Source: Bacteroidota bacterium (lineage in GTDB: Bacteria > Bacteroidota > Bacteroidia > Chitinophagales > Chitinophagaceae). Taken from it: a stretch of 64,000 bases of DNA. The notes beneath the pieces were generated by a model, which saw nothing but the letters and a program-made list of their open reading frames with translations, searched no databases and was not told where the DNA came from. Shown piece after piece: positions 8,642-18,211 of this stretch. The DNA lies in NCBI GenBank assembly GCA_023423405.1, contig JAFAFR010000023.1:124001-188000 (forward strand), in the 5' to 3' direction. The position numbers and the translations under genes were made by a program. Position 1 is the stretch's first letter; every line of letters starts with the position of its first letter.

Positions 8642-9982
8642 ATGAAAGCAACCTATTATATCGGTCTCATTGTGCTGCTGGCTTCTTTTTCTTCCTGTAA
8701 GAAATTCCTCGACCTGCAGCCGGTGAATGAAATTGGGGAAGATGTGGCCCTCACTTCCAAAGACCGGATCCAGCGCGCCCTCACCGGCGCCTACAGCCGC
8801 CTCCAGGTGATTGAATACTATGGCTCCGAATGGCCCAATGCCGTGTGGTTGTCCGACGACAACGTGGAACCCTACAGCGCCGGCACCACCGACCTGCAGT
8901 TCGATGGCCATGCCGTGCTGGCTTCTTCCAACACCATGGAGATCACCTGGAAAGCCATGTACCAGGCCATCAATGCCGCCAACAACGTGATCGAAGGCGT
9001 GAATACCGTGAACGATCCGGCCATGACGGATGAGGACAGGAAAAACATGCTGGGACAGGCGCAGTTCATCCGCGCCCTGGTGTATTTCGATATGGTAAGA
9101 ACCTGGGGCGGCGTGCCATTGGTGCTGACGCCCACGCGCGGGCTCACCGACGCTTCCTTCCCTGACCGGAATACCGCGGACGAAATATATGCCCAGGTGA
9201 TCGCCGACCTCACCGACGCCGAAGCCAATCTACCGGCCACGGTTAACCGCAATCTGGCGCATAAGAAAGCGGCCCAGGCCCTGCGCGCCCGCGTTGCCCT
9301 TTACCAGAAGGACTGGGCCACGGCCGAAAGCAAGGCAACCGAACTGATCAACGCTTCTTCTGATTTTTCGCTGGCGGTTCCTTTCGAAAAAATCATCACT
9401 GAAAAGAACAACACAGAATCTATATTTGAACTGGCTTACAGCAATGTGGACGGGAATGAATTGTCGGCCTATTTTTATCCCACTTCCATGGGCGGCTACT
9501 ACCGTACCGGTCCCACTGCCCAACTGGTGGCCCTGCTGAAAGACCCGCAGGTGGCCGGCAGTCGCAGCGTGCTGCTGGGTGAAGCCGCCGGTGCGCCTTA
9601 TGGCAATCGCTACCGCAAGGCCCTGGGTGGTCTCAAGGACGACAACTATGCCATCCTGCGCCTGGCGGAAATGTACCTCATCCGTGCCGAAGCCCGGGCC
9701 CAGCTCAACAAGGTAAGCGACGGCGCCGATGACCTGGATGCCGTACGCCAAAGAGCCGGACTGGCGCCCACCACGGCCGGCGACAAGGACGCATTGCTGC
9801 TTGCTATTGAGAACGAGCGGCGGATAGAATTTGCGTTTGAGCCACACCGTTGGTTCGACCTGATCCGCACCAACCGCGCCGCTGCGGTGCTGGGCGTATC
9901 CGATACCCAGAAATACCTGTTCCCGATCCCCGGAACCGAAGTGTTGACCAACACGAATATTGACCAGAACCCCGGCTATTGA
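8642..9982 (+). CDS. SusD/RagB-type surface glycan-binding lipoprotein (PUL 1)
   Basis: This 446-residue lipoprotein has a lipobox (FSSCKKFLDLQP). It shows the helical SusD fold signatures: RIQRALTGAY, AQFIRALVYFDMVRTWGGVPLV, the tetratricopeptide-like KAAQALRARVALYQKDWATA, then LRLAEMYLIRAEA and ERRIEFAFEPHRWFDLIR. It ends IDQNPGY, a typical SusD terminus. It caps the SusC pore and captures glycan. At 446 residues it is on the short side for the family. It is co-transcribed with susC. The next gene starts 23 bases after its stop. Confidence 0.97.
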   Translation: MKATYYIGLIVLLASFSSCKKFLDLQPVNEIGEDVALTSKDRIQRALTGAYSRLQVIEYYGSEWPNAVWLSDDNVEPYSAGTTDLQFDGHAVLASSNTMEITWKAMYQAINAANNVIEGVNTVNDPAMTDEDRKNMLGQAQFIRALVYFDMVRTWGGVPLVLTPTRGLTDASFPDRNTADEIYAQVIADLTDAEANLPATVNRNLAHKKAAQALRARVALYQKDWATAESKATELINASSDFSLAVPFEKIITEKNNTESIFELAYSNVDGNELSAYFYPTSMGGYYRTGPTAQLVALLKDPQVAGSRSVLLGEAAGAPYGNRYRKALGGLKDDNYAILRLAEMYLIRAEARAQLNKVSDGADDLDAVRQRAGLAPTTAGDKDALLLAIENERRIEFAFEPHRWFDLIRTNRAAAVLGVSDTQKYLFPIPGTEVLTNTNIDQNPGY

Positions 9983-10005
9983 TTCAACTGTTGCTGATAC
10001 AAAGA

Positions 10006-12807
10006 ATGAAAAGATACTTCTCCCGGACTGCAGCCCTGCTTGCCCTGCAATGGCTGCTCGCAGCAAACCCGTTGCAGGCGCAGGAAACGCTGCAGTCCAT
10101 CCAGCTCGATAACCAGGGCCGCATCACCGGCCTTGGTTTCCGGGCGGGATCCGTTGCCCTGCCGCATCCCAAACCGCTTTTTTCTTATGAGCTGAACGGG
10201 CAACCGGCGGCAGGTCGCCCCGGAACAGCCCTGCAAACCGAGGTCCGTTTTAAGGACACGGCCGGACTGGTGGCTGCTGTGATCCGGTTCAGCAACAATA
10301 GTAAGGATACGGTGGAGTTGCGGAATGTGCTGCCGCTCGATACCTTAGGATCGGAAGCCTATATCACCGGGCTGGGTGAGCATGCTTTGTCGCGCACGCA
10401 CCTTTTTCTTCCCGGCAAAACGCCGGTGAATGTAATTGTGCCCGACAATGCCTGGGACCTGGGTTACAACAACCTGCGCCTGCCCGACGGACGCGGCATT
10501 GCTTTCCTTACCCGCCGCAACCGCAGCACCATTGACAAGGGTACGCGCAAAAGATTTGAAACCGTTCTCTTTCCCGGCGGTTCGGTGGAATACCAGCTCT
10601 ATGCTGTCTCTTTCAGCGGCAACTGGCAGCAGGGTCTCACGCGCACTTTCCAGGAAAAGATGCTCTACGATGTGGCGCATTTCAACGACAGTCTTTTTCA
10701 ACGAAAAGACCTGCAGTGGATCCGTCATACCTATGTGCTGCACCTCATGGATGCCTGGGATAAATTCTATTACGATATCAAAGATGGCAAATACCGTCTG
10801 CAGGATTTTTTGCAGCATGGCAAGAAACTGTACGGCGGCGACGACATTGTGAGCATCTGGCCCACCTGGCCTACGCTGGGCCTCGATCCACGCAACCAGT
10901 TTGATCTTTTCCGCGACCTGCCCGGTGGCACTGCCGCCATGGGCAAACAGGCCGCGCTCAGCCGCAGCAGGGGCACAAAATTCTTCATCTGTTACAATCC
11001 CTGGGATGAAAGCACGCGCAGCGAAGACCATTTCAGGGGACTGTCGCAGCTCATCAAAGAAACCTCGGCCGATGGCGTGGTGCTCGACACCAAGGGCGAA
11101 TCGAGCCGCGAACTGCAGGACGCCGCCGATGTGGTGAGGCCCGGCGTGGTGATGTACAGCGAAGGCATGGCTGTTCCGAAAGACATGGCCGGCATCGTAT
11201 CGGGCCGCGTGCACAACGCGCTTTACTATGCGCCCATGCTCAACCTCAACAAGCTCATCAAACCCGAATTCACCATCTACCGCGTAGCGGAATTGTATAA
11301 AGAAAAGATCCGCCGCGAATTTGCCACTTCCTTTTTCAACGGCTATGGCACGGAGATCAATATCATGGCCCCGGGCCAGCCCGACTGGGCCGATGAACAA
11401 TACAAATACCTGGGCCGTACATCCCGCATCCTGCGTGAGAACACGCACAATTTTGTAAACCGCGGTTATACCCTCCTGTTAGCTGTACCAAAAGACAGTA
11501 TTTGGGTGAACCGCTGGGACTGGGAGAACAAAATAATTTATACCATTTACAGCATCCTGCCCCAGGGCTTCAGTGGTCCGCTCATTGAAGTGCAGCCCGA
11601 TGCAGCCTGCCACTACGTGGACCTCTGGCACCACCGCGAGGTGACGCCGCAGCAACTCAACGGCAGGTGGTATGTGGCCGCTGCCACCGATGCGTTCAAT
11701 GCCGCCGACCTGGGCACCAACAACGAAGGCGAAGTGGACTGCCTCGCGCGCCTGCCCCGCTGGCTCAGCGTAGTGCTCAACGGCGATGCACTCACCATCA
11801 GCAGCAATGGCGCCGCCGATGAGATCCGCGTATGGGCAGGGCAGCCGGCTTACGACAAAGAACCCGTGACGCTGCAACCCGGCACGCACCGGCTGCGCGT
11901 CAGCAAATTGTTCGACCGTTTCGAAGGACCCATTGTTGTGCAGCAAATGAAGGAGGGCATTCTGCGCGACGAACAGGTGGTGGTAATGGTGCCGGGTACG
12001 GCCCGGCGCGTTTCGGAATCTGCCCGCACCACACCTGCCGCCACTGCACCGCAGGGCATGGTTACCATCCCCGCCGGCCGGTTCCTGTTCAAAGCCACCA
12101 ATGGCGACGAATTCATCGCCTATCCGAAGCAGGACCTCGACAGCAGTTTCGACCTGCCTTCTTTTTACATGGATAAGTATCCTGTTACCAACGCGCAGTT
12201 CCGGCAATTTATGCAGGCTACGAAATACCGGCCTTCCGATACGGCGAATTTCCTGAAACACTGGGCCAAAGGAAGAATCCCTGCAGGGCAGGAAAAATTC
12301 CCGGTTGTGTATATCAGTTATGAAGATGCCAAAGCCTATGCGGTCTGGGCCGGAAAGCGCTTACCCACGGAGATCGAATGGCAGTACGCGGCGCAAACGC
12401 CTGCCCTGCGCGAATGGCCCTGGAACCAGCAGGAGCCCGTGACCCGTAAGCTGCAGTATGTGACCAATACCCTTACGGTGAGCGAGCTCCAGGGCATCGA
12501 TCCCAAGCACGCCAACCTTGGAGACGGCAAGCCCTATGCCGTGGGCGCTTATCCCGCGGGCGCCAATCCCTACGGTCTTGAAGACCTGGTGGGCTGCGTG
12601 TGGCAGTTGACCATCGACCTGTATATGAGCGGCAGTCACCGTTACATCATGCTGAAAGGCGGCTCTTATTTCAAGCCCTCTTCGAGCTGGTGGTATGTAC
12701 AGGGCGGTGCGCGCGAGCTGCATTATCGCCAGTTCCTGCTGCGCGTGAGCCAGGGTTTTGAAAGAAATGCCACCGTGGGCTTCCGTTGTGTGAAAGACGC
12801 TAAATAA
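10006..12807 (+). CDS. Secreted TIM-barrel glycosidase-like protein fused to an FGE/SUMF1-fold domain
   Basis: The start at ATG 10006 is preferred over an upstream TTG, because it gives a proper signal peptide (MKRYFSRTAALLALQW, ending near LQAQ) and 933 residues. The middle part looks like a clan GH-A/D-type barrel: SIWPTWPTLGLDP, FFICYNPWDES, DGVVLDTKGES and VVMYSEGM, with candidate acidic residues in the last two. From about residue 680 the protein has a formylglycine-generating-enzyme fold (GMVTIPAGRFLF, DKYPVTNAQFRQFM, RLPTEIEWQYAA, GCVWQL, MLKGGSYF, GFRCV). The active-site cysteines of true FGE after GGSY are absent, so this domain is probably structural or carbohydrate-binding. The substrate is unknown. 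The operon suggests an arabinose-containing glycan. Confidence 0.75.
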   Translation: MKRYFSRTAALLALQWLLAANPLQAQETLQSIQLDNQGRITGLGFRAGSVALPHPKPLFSYELNGQPAAGRPGTALQTEVRFKDTAGLVAAVIRFSNNSKDTVELRNVLPLDTLGSEAYITGLGEHALSRTHLFLPGKTPVNVIVPDNAWDLGYNNLRLPDGRGIAFLTRRNRSTIDKGTRKRFETVLFPGGSVEYQLYAVSFSGNWQQGLTRTFQEKMLYDVAHFNDSLFQRKDLQWIRHTYVLHLMDAWDKFYYDIKDGKYRLQDFLQHGKKLYGGDDIVSIWPTWPTLGLDPRNQFDLFRDLPGGTAAMGKQAALSRSRGTKFFICYNPWDESTRSEDHFRGLSQLIKETSADGVVLDTKGESSRELQDAADVVRPGVVMYSEGMAVPKDMAGIVSGRVHNALYYAPMLNLNKLIKPEFTIYRVAELYKEKIRREFATSFFNGYGTEINIMAPGQPDWADEQYKYLGRTSRILRENTHNFVNRGYTLLLAVPKDSIWVNRWDWENKIIYTIYSILPQGFSGPLIEVQPDAACHYVDLWHHREVTPQQLNGRWYVAAATDAFNAADLGTNNEGEVDCLARLPRWLSVVLNGDALTISSNGAADEIRVWAGQPAYDKEPVTLQPGTHRLRVSKLFDRFEGPIVVQQMKEGILRDEQVVVMVPGTARRVSESARTTPAATAPQGMVTIPAGRFLFKATNGDEFIAYPKQDLDSSFDLPSFYMDKYPVTNAQFRQFMQATKYRPSDTANFLKHWAKGRIPAGQEKFPVVYISYEDAKAYAVWAGKRLPTEIEWQYAAQTPALREWPWNQQEPVTRKLQYVTNTLTVSELQGIDPKHANLGDGKPYAVGAYPAGANPYGLEDLVGCVWQLTIDLYMSGSHRYIMLKGGSYFKPSSSWWYVQGGARELHYRQFLLRVSQGFERNATVGFRCVKDAK

Positions 12808-12816
12808 GAAAGAACC

Positions 12817-15800
12817 ATGTTTTTGCTTCGCATAAAAAATACACGCGTTGGTGGTTTGCTGGGCGGTCTGCTGTTGTGCAGCACCCTTGCTTTGGCGCAA
12901 CCCGGGAGCAGCATTGGCCTCATCAGCAATCATACCGATGCCAAAGAACTGGCGGCCATTCAGCAAATGCTGCAGCCCGATTATTCTGTTACCCTGGTTT
13001 CGCTGGAGGCGCTGAAAGAACAGGCCGGCCGCTTCGGCTGTATCTGGTACCACCGCACCGATACCACCGCGTTTGATGCTGTTGAAAAAGCAGCAGGCGC
13101 GGTATTGGGCGCCTGGGCCGAAAAAGGTGGTAAGGTTTTTTTGTCGATGGAAGCCATGCCCCTGCTCCACGAATGGGGCTGGGAAAAAACAGCGCTTAGC
13201 CTTCAGCGTGATACGGTGCGCGACGAAGGTTTCGGTCGCCCGCTCGGGTTCCACGCTTTTAAAACACATCCCCTTTTCAGCGGCCTGCAGGGTGGCGTAT
13301 ATGTGTCCAAACAACCCGTTGATCACGTGGTGCGCAAGCATGGCTTTTTTGGAGAGGCCGTGCCGCAGCAGTGCAAGGTGGTGGGGATCGACTGGACCTA
13401 TATCACCTTCACCGAAAACGGCAAGCTGCTGGTAGAACTGCCGAAGGGAAAGGGAAAAGTGCTGGCTGCCGGCGCCTATCTCTATTATGCGGCGCCCAAC
13501 CGCAACCGCATGCACCTGGCTGCTTTCACCGGCAATGTATTCCGTTACCTCGATGGACAGTTGAGCGGCGCCACCCGTTACTGGAATTACCAGCCGCCTG
13601 CTTTCACCGCCAGCGGGTTTAACGTGAAAGCGCTGCAACCCGCGCGGGCCACGCGCTGGGACCTGCCCGCTCCTTCGCTGCAAATGCGCGTGGACACTCC
13701 TTCTAGCGCTTTTTACGATCTCGTAGGGCGGCAGATCTTGTGGATGGGCAAGCTCAACGGCGGCATGGAAGAGATCTGGATCCATCCCTTTATGGCCCTG
13801 CGCGATTTCGAAGCCGGCGTGCGCCTCAAAGGCAGTGACAGCATTACCTGGCTGCGCTACCAGCGGTCATCCGTGGTCGTTAGTCCTGAGTACCTGGTGC
13901 GCAGTTACCGCTTCGGCAACACCACGCTCAAAGAGATCTATACCGTTTCGAGCGACCAGCCCCTGGGCGTGGCGCATTACGAAGTGGAGGGCGAAGGCAT
14001 TGAAACCTTACAGGTTCAATTTGCTGCCAACCTGCGGTACATGTGGCCTTATAGTCACCTCGCTACCGGCAGCATCCGTTATGGCTTTGAAAAGAAGGTG
14101 AACGGCTTTATCATCAGCGGGCAGGACGGCGACCTCAATACCGCCGTGCTTTTCAGTGAAGCGCCGCGCAGCCGGGAGAGTCGGGCCGATACGGCGAAGA
14201 ACGGCATTGAGGCCAGCGCCAGTTTTGACCTCAGTAAGGGCCGGCCGCTGAATATCTATATCAGCGGCAGCTCCACGGGACTCGCCGCTGCCCTGCAGCC
14301 CCATGCCAATGCCAAAGAGAACGGCAATGCGCTCTTCCTGAAAAGCAATGCCTATTACCGCCACCTGCTGAAAGATTTCGTGGCCTTTGAAACACCCGAT
14401 ACATTGTTCAATATCGGTTATGCCTGGGCGTTGGCCCGCACCGACCAGTTCCTGCAAACCACACCCGGCCTGGGCACGGCGCTGATGGCGGGTTTCGGCA
14501 CCACGGCCCGCGGCTGGAACGGCCGCCACAATATCAGCGGCCGACCAGGTTATGCCTGGTATTTTGGCCGCGACGCCGAGTGGAGCGCCATGGCCATCAA
14601 CGCCTATGGCGATTTCCGCATGGTGAAGGAACAGCTCGAGACCCTGGTGCGTTACCAGGACCTCGATGGCAAGATCTACCACGAACTCACGTCCAGCGGC
14701 GTGGCGCATTACGATGCATCCGACGCCACCCCGCTCTTCATCATACTGGCCGCGCACTACCTGCGTTACAGCGGCGACCGGGCCTATATTGAACAGATCT
14801 GGCCGGCGATCGAAAAAGCGCTGCGCTTCTGTTACAGCACTGATACCGATGGCGACGGTCTCATCGAAAACACCAATGTGGGCCATGGCTGGATCGAAGG
14901 CGGTCCGCTTTTCGGCACGCATACCGAATTTTACCTCGCCGGTTGCTGGGCCGCCACCCTGGAGGGCATGGATTATATGAGCCGCGCCCTGGGCAAAGCA
15001 GGCGGTTCCTATGCGGCGCAGGCCGCTGCTGTGAAACGCAGCATCGACACCGATTTCTGGAACAGCGCCAAGGGCTATTTCTACAATGGCAAGATGGCCG
15101 ACGGCAGTTATATGGACCAGAGCACCGGCTTTGCAACGGTGCCCATGTATTTAAAAGCGGTGAGCGACAAAAACAAATCCCTCGCCGTGATGCGGAAGAT
15201 CAGCACCAGCAAATTCAGCACCGACTGGGGCATCCGCATGCTGGAAGAGGACAATCCCAAATACAAACCCGGCAGCTACCATGCGGGCATGGTGTGGCCG
15301 CTTTATGGCGGCTGGGGCTCGCTGGCCGCTTTCGACAACGGCCTGTACAAGGCGGGTTACCAATACCTCCTGGGCAATATGCTGGTGTACCGCAACTGGG
15401 CGCCGGGCAGCATCGAGGAAACACTCAACGGTGAAATCTATAAACCGAATGGCGTATGCGCCCACCAGTGCTGGAGTGAAACCATGGTGCTGCAACCAGC
15501 CATCGAAGGCATGCTGGGCTTTTCGCCCGATGCCGTGAAACAGCAGGTGCAACTGGCGCCCTATTTCCCCTGGCACTGGCGTTCTGCGCGGGTCTCGAAC
15601 CTGCGTATGGGCGAAACCGTTATGCAGCTTTCCCTGCAGCGGGGCGAGGGTAATACCGTTTACACCATCGATCTTAATAAGCCTGCGGGGCTGGCCTTTG
15701 CGCCCGCGCTTCCGCCCCTGAGCCAGGTGAGCGCGGTAACGCTCGACGGGCAACCCGTTGCCTATCAACTGGCGCAGGAAGCCGATGGCCTGCGGGTGCA

Positions 15801-16131
15801 GTTGCAGGCGCAGCTCGCGGCGGGCCGCCACGAGATCAGGATCAAGAGCTCGGGTGGCACTGGCGTGCTGCCGGTGGTGACGCCGGCGGTGGTGAACCAG
15901 CCTTCTTCGGGACTGAAGATCCTGGAAGAAAAGGCCGAAGGCCAGCGGCTGGAATGGCTGGCGGAGGGTCGTCCCGGTAAGACCTACCGCTTCCAGGTGT
16001 ATACCGAAAAACCGCCGGGCCGGCTGACCAACGCGCGTTTGGTTTCCAGCGATAACAGGCTCCTGACCATTGAGTGCACCATTCCTGCCGGCAACGGGCC
16101 TTATGGGCGCATTGGGATATTATATGAATAG
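12817..16131 (+). CDS. Secreted six-hairpin glycosidase with an N-terminal amidotransferase-like domain
   Basis: This 1104-residue protein has a signal peptide (LCSTLALAQ). Residues about 30-250 resemble a ThuA/DUF4960-like, class I amidotransferase-fold module (GLISNHTDAKEL, FGCIWYHRTD, GGKVFLSMEAMPLL). A beta-sandwich follows. From about 510 an (alpha/alpha)6 barrel related to amylo-alpha-1,6-glucosidase-type enzymes begins (WYFGRDAEWSAMA near 582, YDASDATPLFI, DGDGLIENTNVGHGWIEGGP, PLYGGWGSLAAFD). Acidic residues in GRDAEW and GWIEGG are candidate catalytic groups. A C-terminal beta region closes the protein. It lies 9 bases after the preceding gene, in the same operon. The linkage cut cannot be told from sequence. 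Confidence 0.75.
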   Translation: MFLLRIKNTRVGGLLGGLLLCSTLALAQPGSSIGLISNHTDAKELAAIQQMLQPDYSVTLVSLEALKEQAGRFGCIWYHRTDTTAFDAVEKAAGAVLGAWAEKGGKVFLSMEAMPLLHEWGWEKTALSLQRDTVRDEGFGRPLGFHAFKTHPLFSGLQGGVYVSKQPVDHVVRKHGFFGEAVPQQCKVVGIDWTYITFTENGKLLVELPKGKGKVLAAGAYLYYAAPNRNRMHLAAFTGNVFRYLDGQLSGATRYWNYQPPAFTASGFNVKALQPARATRWDLPAPSLQMRVDTPSSAFYDLVGRQILWMGKLNGGMEEIWIHPFMALRDFEAGVRLKGSDSITWLRYQRSSVVVSPEYLVRSYRFGNTTLKEIYTVSSDQPLGVAHYEVEGEGIETLQVQFAANLRYMWPYSHLATGSIRYGFEKKVNGFIISGQDGDLNTAVLFSEAPRSRESRADTAKNGIEASASFDLSKGRPLNIYISGSSTGLAAALQPHANAKENGNALFLKSNAYYRHLLKDFVAFETPDTLFNIGYAWALARTDQFLQTTPGLGTALMAGFGTTARGWNGRHNISGRPGYAWYFGRDAEWSAMAINAYGDFRMVKEQLETLVRYQDLDGKIYHELTSSGVAHYDASDATPLFIILAAHYLRYSGDRAYIEQIWPAIEKALRFCYSTDTDGDGLIENTNVGHGWIEGGPLFGTHTEFYLAGCWAATLEGMDYMSRALGKAGGSYAAQAAAVKRSIDTDFWNSAKGYFYNGKMADGSYMDQSTGFATVPMYLKAVSDKNKSLAVMRKISTSKFSTDWGIRMLEEDNPKYKPGSYHAGMVWPLYGGWGSLAAFDNGLYKAGYQYLLGNMLVYRNWAPGSIEETLNGEIYKPNGVCAHQCWSETMVLQPAIEGMLGFSPDAVKQQVQLAPYFPWHWRSARVSNLRMGETVMQLSLQRGEGNTVYTIDLNKPAGLAFAPALPPLSQVSAVTLDGQPVAYQLAQEADGLRVQLQAQLAAGRHEIRIKSSGGTGVLPVVTPAVVNQPSSGLKILEEKAEGQRLEWLAEGRPGKTYRFQVYTEKPPGRLTNARLVSSDNRLLTIECTIPAGNGPYGRIGILYE

Positions 16132-16203
16132 AAATTGATAAATACAGTAACAGGGAAAGGCGGCAAACAATGGATATTTACGCTTCCCGTTAACGATTGA
16201 ATT

Positions 16204-18186
16204 ATGAAAATCATTTCCACTCTTCGCCTGGCCGCTCTGGCGGCTGCCGCTCTGCCGGCTGTTGCCCAGTCCCAGGAATCGCTCCAGAAACTTTACCCCG
16301 TCGACTTTTCACAGGTGTCCATCACCGATCCCTTCTGGAAGGGTCGCATGCAAACCGTGGCCACTGCTACGCTCGACGCCTGCATCCTGTACACCGAGAA
16401 CAAAACCGGCCGCATCCGCAATTTTGAAAAAGCGGCGACGCGGAGCGGTAAACACGAGGGCATTTATTACGACGATTCCGACGTGTACAAGGCCATAGAG
16501 GCCATGGCCTATTCGCTGAAAAGCCATCCCAACCCGGCGATTGAGGCCAAGGCCGATGAGTGGATCGCCAAGATCGCCGCAGCACAATTGCCCGATGGTT
16601 ACCTGAATACCTATTACGAACTAACGGGGCTGGACAAGCGCTGGACCGATATGGAAAAGCACGAAGATTATTGCGCCGGTCACCTTATAGAAGCGGCCAT
16701 TGCCTACGATCAGACTACGGGCAAGCGCCAGCTCCTGGACGTGGCCACCCGTTTCGCCAACCACATCGATTCCATTTTCCGCCAGCAGAACCGTCCCTGG
16801 GTGAGTGGTCACCAGGAAATTGAGCTGGCCCTGATGCGGCTCTACCACCATACCAGCCAGCGCCGTTACCTGGAGCTGGCGCAGTGGTTCCTGGAGCAGC
16901 GCGGCCACGGTTACGGCAAGGGCGTGATCTGGGACCAGTGGAAGGACCCCGATTACTGCCAGGATGGTGTGCCGGTGAAGGACCAGCGCAACATCACCGG
17001 CCATGCCGTTCGCGCCATGTACATGTACACCGGCGCGGCCGATGTGGCGGCGGTTACCAACGATGCCGGTTATGTGAAGGCGATGAACAGCATCTGGGAA
17101 GATGTGGTGTTCCGTAATATGTATATCACCGGCGGCATTGGTGCGCAGGGCAAGAACGAGGGCTTTGGGCTAGACTACGACCTGCCCAATGAAAGCGCCT
17201 ATTGCGAAACCTGCGCTTCGGTGGGCATGGTGTTCTGGAACCAGCGGATGAATATGCTGTCGGGCGAATCGAAATACATCGATGTGCTGGAGAAAAGCCT
17301 GTTCAACGGCGCCCTCGACGGCTTATCGCTTACGGGTGACCGTTTCTTTTACGGCAACCCGCTGGCGTCCACGGGGCAGCACCACCGCCGCGAGTGGTTC
17401 GGTACGGCCTGTTGTCCCTCCAATATTGCGCGACTGGTGGCCTCGCTGGGCAACTATGTGTACAGCCGTTCGGCCAATGCGCTGTGGGTGAACCTTTACA
17501 TCGGCTCACAGGTGCGGGTACCGGTGGAGAAGCAGGCTTTTGCGGTATCGTTGCAGACCAGCTATCCCTGGAAGGGGCTGAGCACCCTCACGGTAACGGA
17601 GGCGCCTAAGCGCAGTTACGAACTGCGTTTGCGCATTCCCGGTTGGCTCAGCACGCCAGCGCCCGGCGGCCTTTACAGCTATGCCAGCGGCCAGGACGCA
17701 ACCATGCAGGTGCTGGTGAACGGCAAGGCAGCCGACTACAAAACCGACGGCGGTTATGCCGTGCTGGACCGCAAGTGGAAAAAGGGCGATGTGGTGGAAA
17801 TTGTTACGCCCATGGAAGTACGCCTGGTGGAAAGCCGCTCTGAGCTGAAACAGAACAACGACCGCGTGGCCCTGCAATACGGTCCGCTCGTGTACTGCGT
17901 GGAAGGCGCCGACAATGGCAAGCTGGCCTGGAATTTCATAGTGCCTGCTTCCACTGCCTTTACGGTGAATTACGAGCCCACGCTGCTGGGAGGGGTGAAT
18001 ACCATTTCCTTTACGGCCAAAGGCGCCGGCGCTTCGCCCGACGGGCAGTCGCTCACAACGGTGCCGCGTGCGGTGAAGGCCATTCCCTATTTTGCCTGGA
18101 ACAACCGCGGCGCCGGCGAAATGCAGGTGTGGCTGCCCACGGCGTTCCGGGAGCTGACGGTGAATCCGGACCGTGGCGGGGAGTAG
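16204..18186 (+). CDS. GH127 beta-L-arabinofuranosidase
   Basis: This 660-residue secreted enzyme (signal peptide ending near AVAQ) matches classical GH127 closely: VSITDPFWKGRM, GIYYDDSDVYKAIEAM, LPDGYLNTYYEL, EDYCAGHLIEAAIAY, MYITGGIGA. The zinc and nucleophile cluster is intact as E335 and C337 in YCETC and C403-C404 in TACCPSNIAR. GH127 enzymes release beta-L-arabinofuranose, for example from hydroxyproline-linked arabino-oligosaccharides of plant extensins. It closes PUL 1. A 72-base gap separates it from the upstream gene and no terminator is visible, so read-through from the operon is possible. Confidence 0.93.
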   Translation: MKIISTLRLAALAAAALPAVAQSQESLQKLYPVDFSQVSITDPFWKGRMQTVATATLDACILYTENKTGRIRNFEKAATRSGKHEGIYYDDSDVYKAIEAMAYSLKSHPNPAIEAKADEWIAKIAAAQLPDGYLNTYYELTGLDKRWTDMEKHEDYCAGHLIEAAIAYDQTTGKRQLLDVATRFANHIDSIFRQQNRPWVSGHQEIELALMRLYHHTSQRRYLELAQWFLEQRGHGYGKGVIWDQWKDPDYCQDGVPVKDQRNITGHAVRAMYMYTGAADVAAVTNDAGYVKAMNSIWEDVVFRNMYITGGIGAQGKNEGFGLDYDLPNESAYCETCASVGMVFWNQRMNMLSGESKYIDVLEKSLFNGALDGLSLTGDRFFYGNPLASTGQHHRREWFGTACCPSNIARLVASLGNYVYSRSANALWVNLYIGSQVRVPVEKQAFAVSLQTSYPWKGLSTLTVTEAPKRSYELRLRIPGWLSTPAPGGLYSYASGQDATMQVLVNGKAADYKTDGGYAVLDRKWKKGDVVEIVTPMEVRLVESRSELKQNNDRVALQYGPLVYCVEGADNGKLAWNFIVPASTAFTVNYEPTLLGGVNTISFTAKGAGASPDGQSLTTVPRAVKAIPYFAWNNRGAGEMQVWLPTAFRELTVNPDRGGE

Positions 18187-18211
18187 GGGGTGACGGCGCC
18201 GGGAGTGGCAG

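Noticed and set aside
6810..8651. Long antisense frame (613 codons) opposite susC
   Set aside because: It lies fully inside the SusC barrel region, and its composition (V/H/G-rich) is typical of shadow frames.
12361..13785. Antisense frame (474 codons) across two glycosidase-like genes
   Set aside because: It spans the junction of two clear plus-strand genes and shows no recognisable protein pattern.
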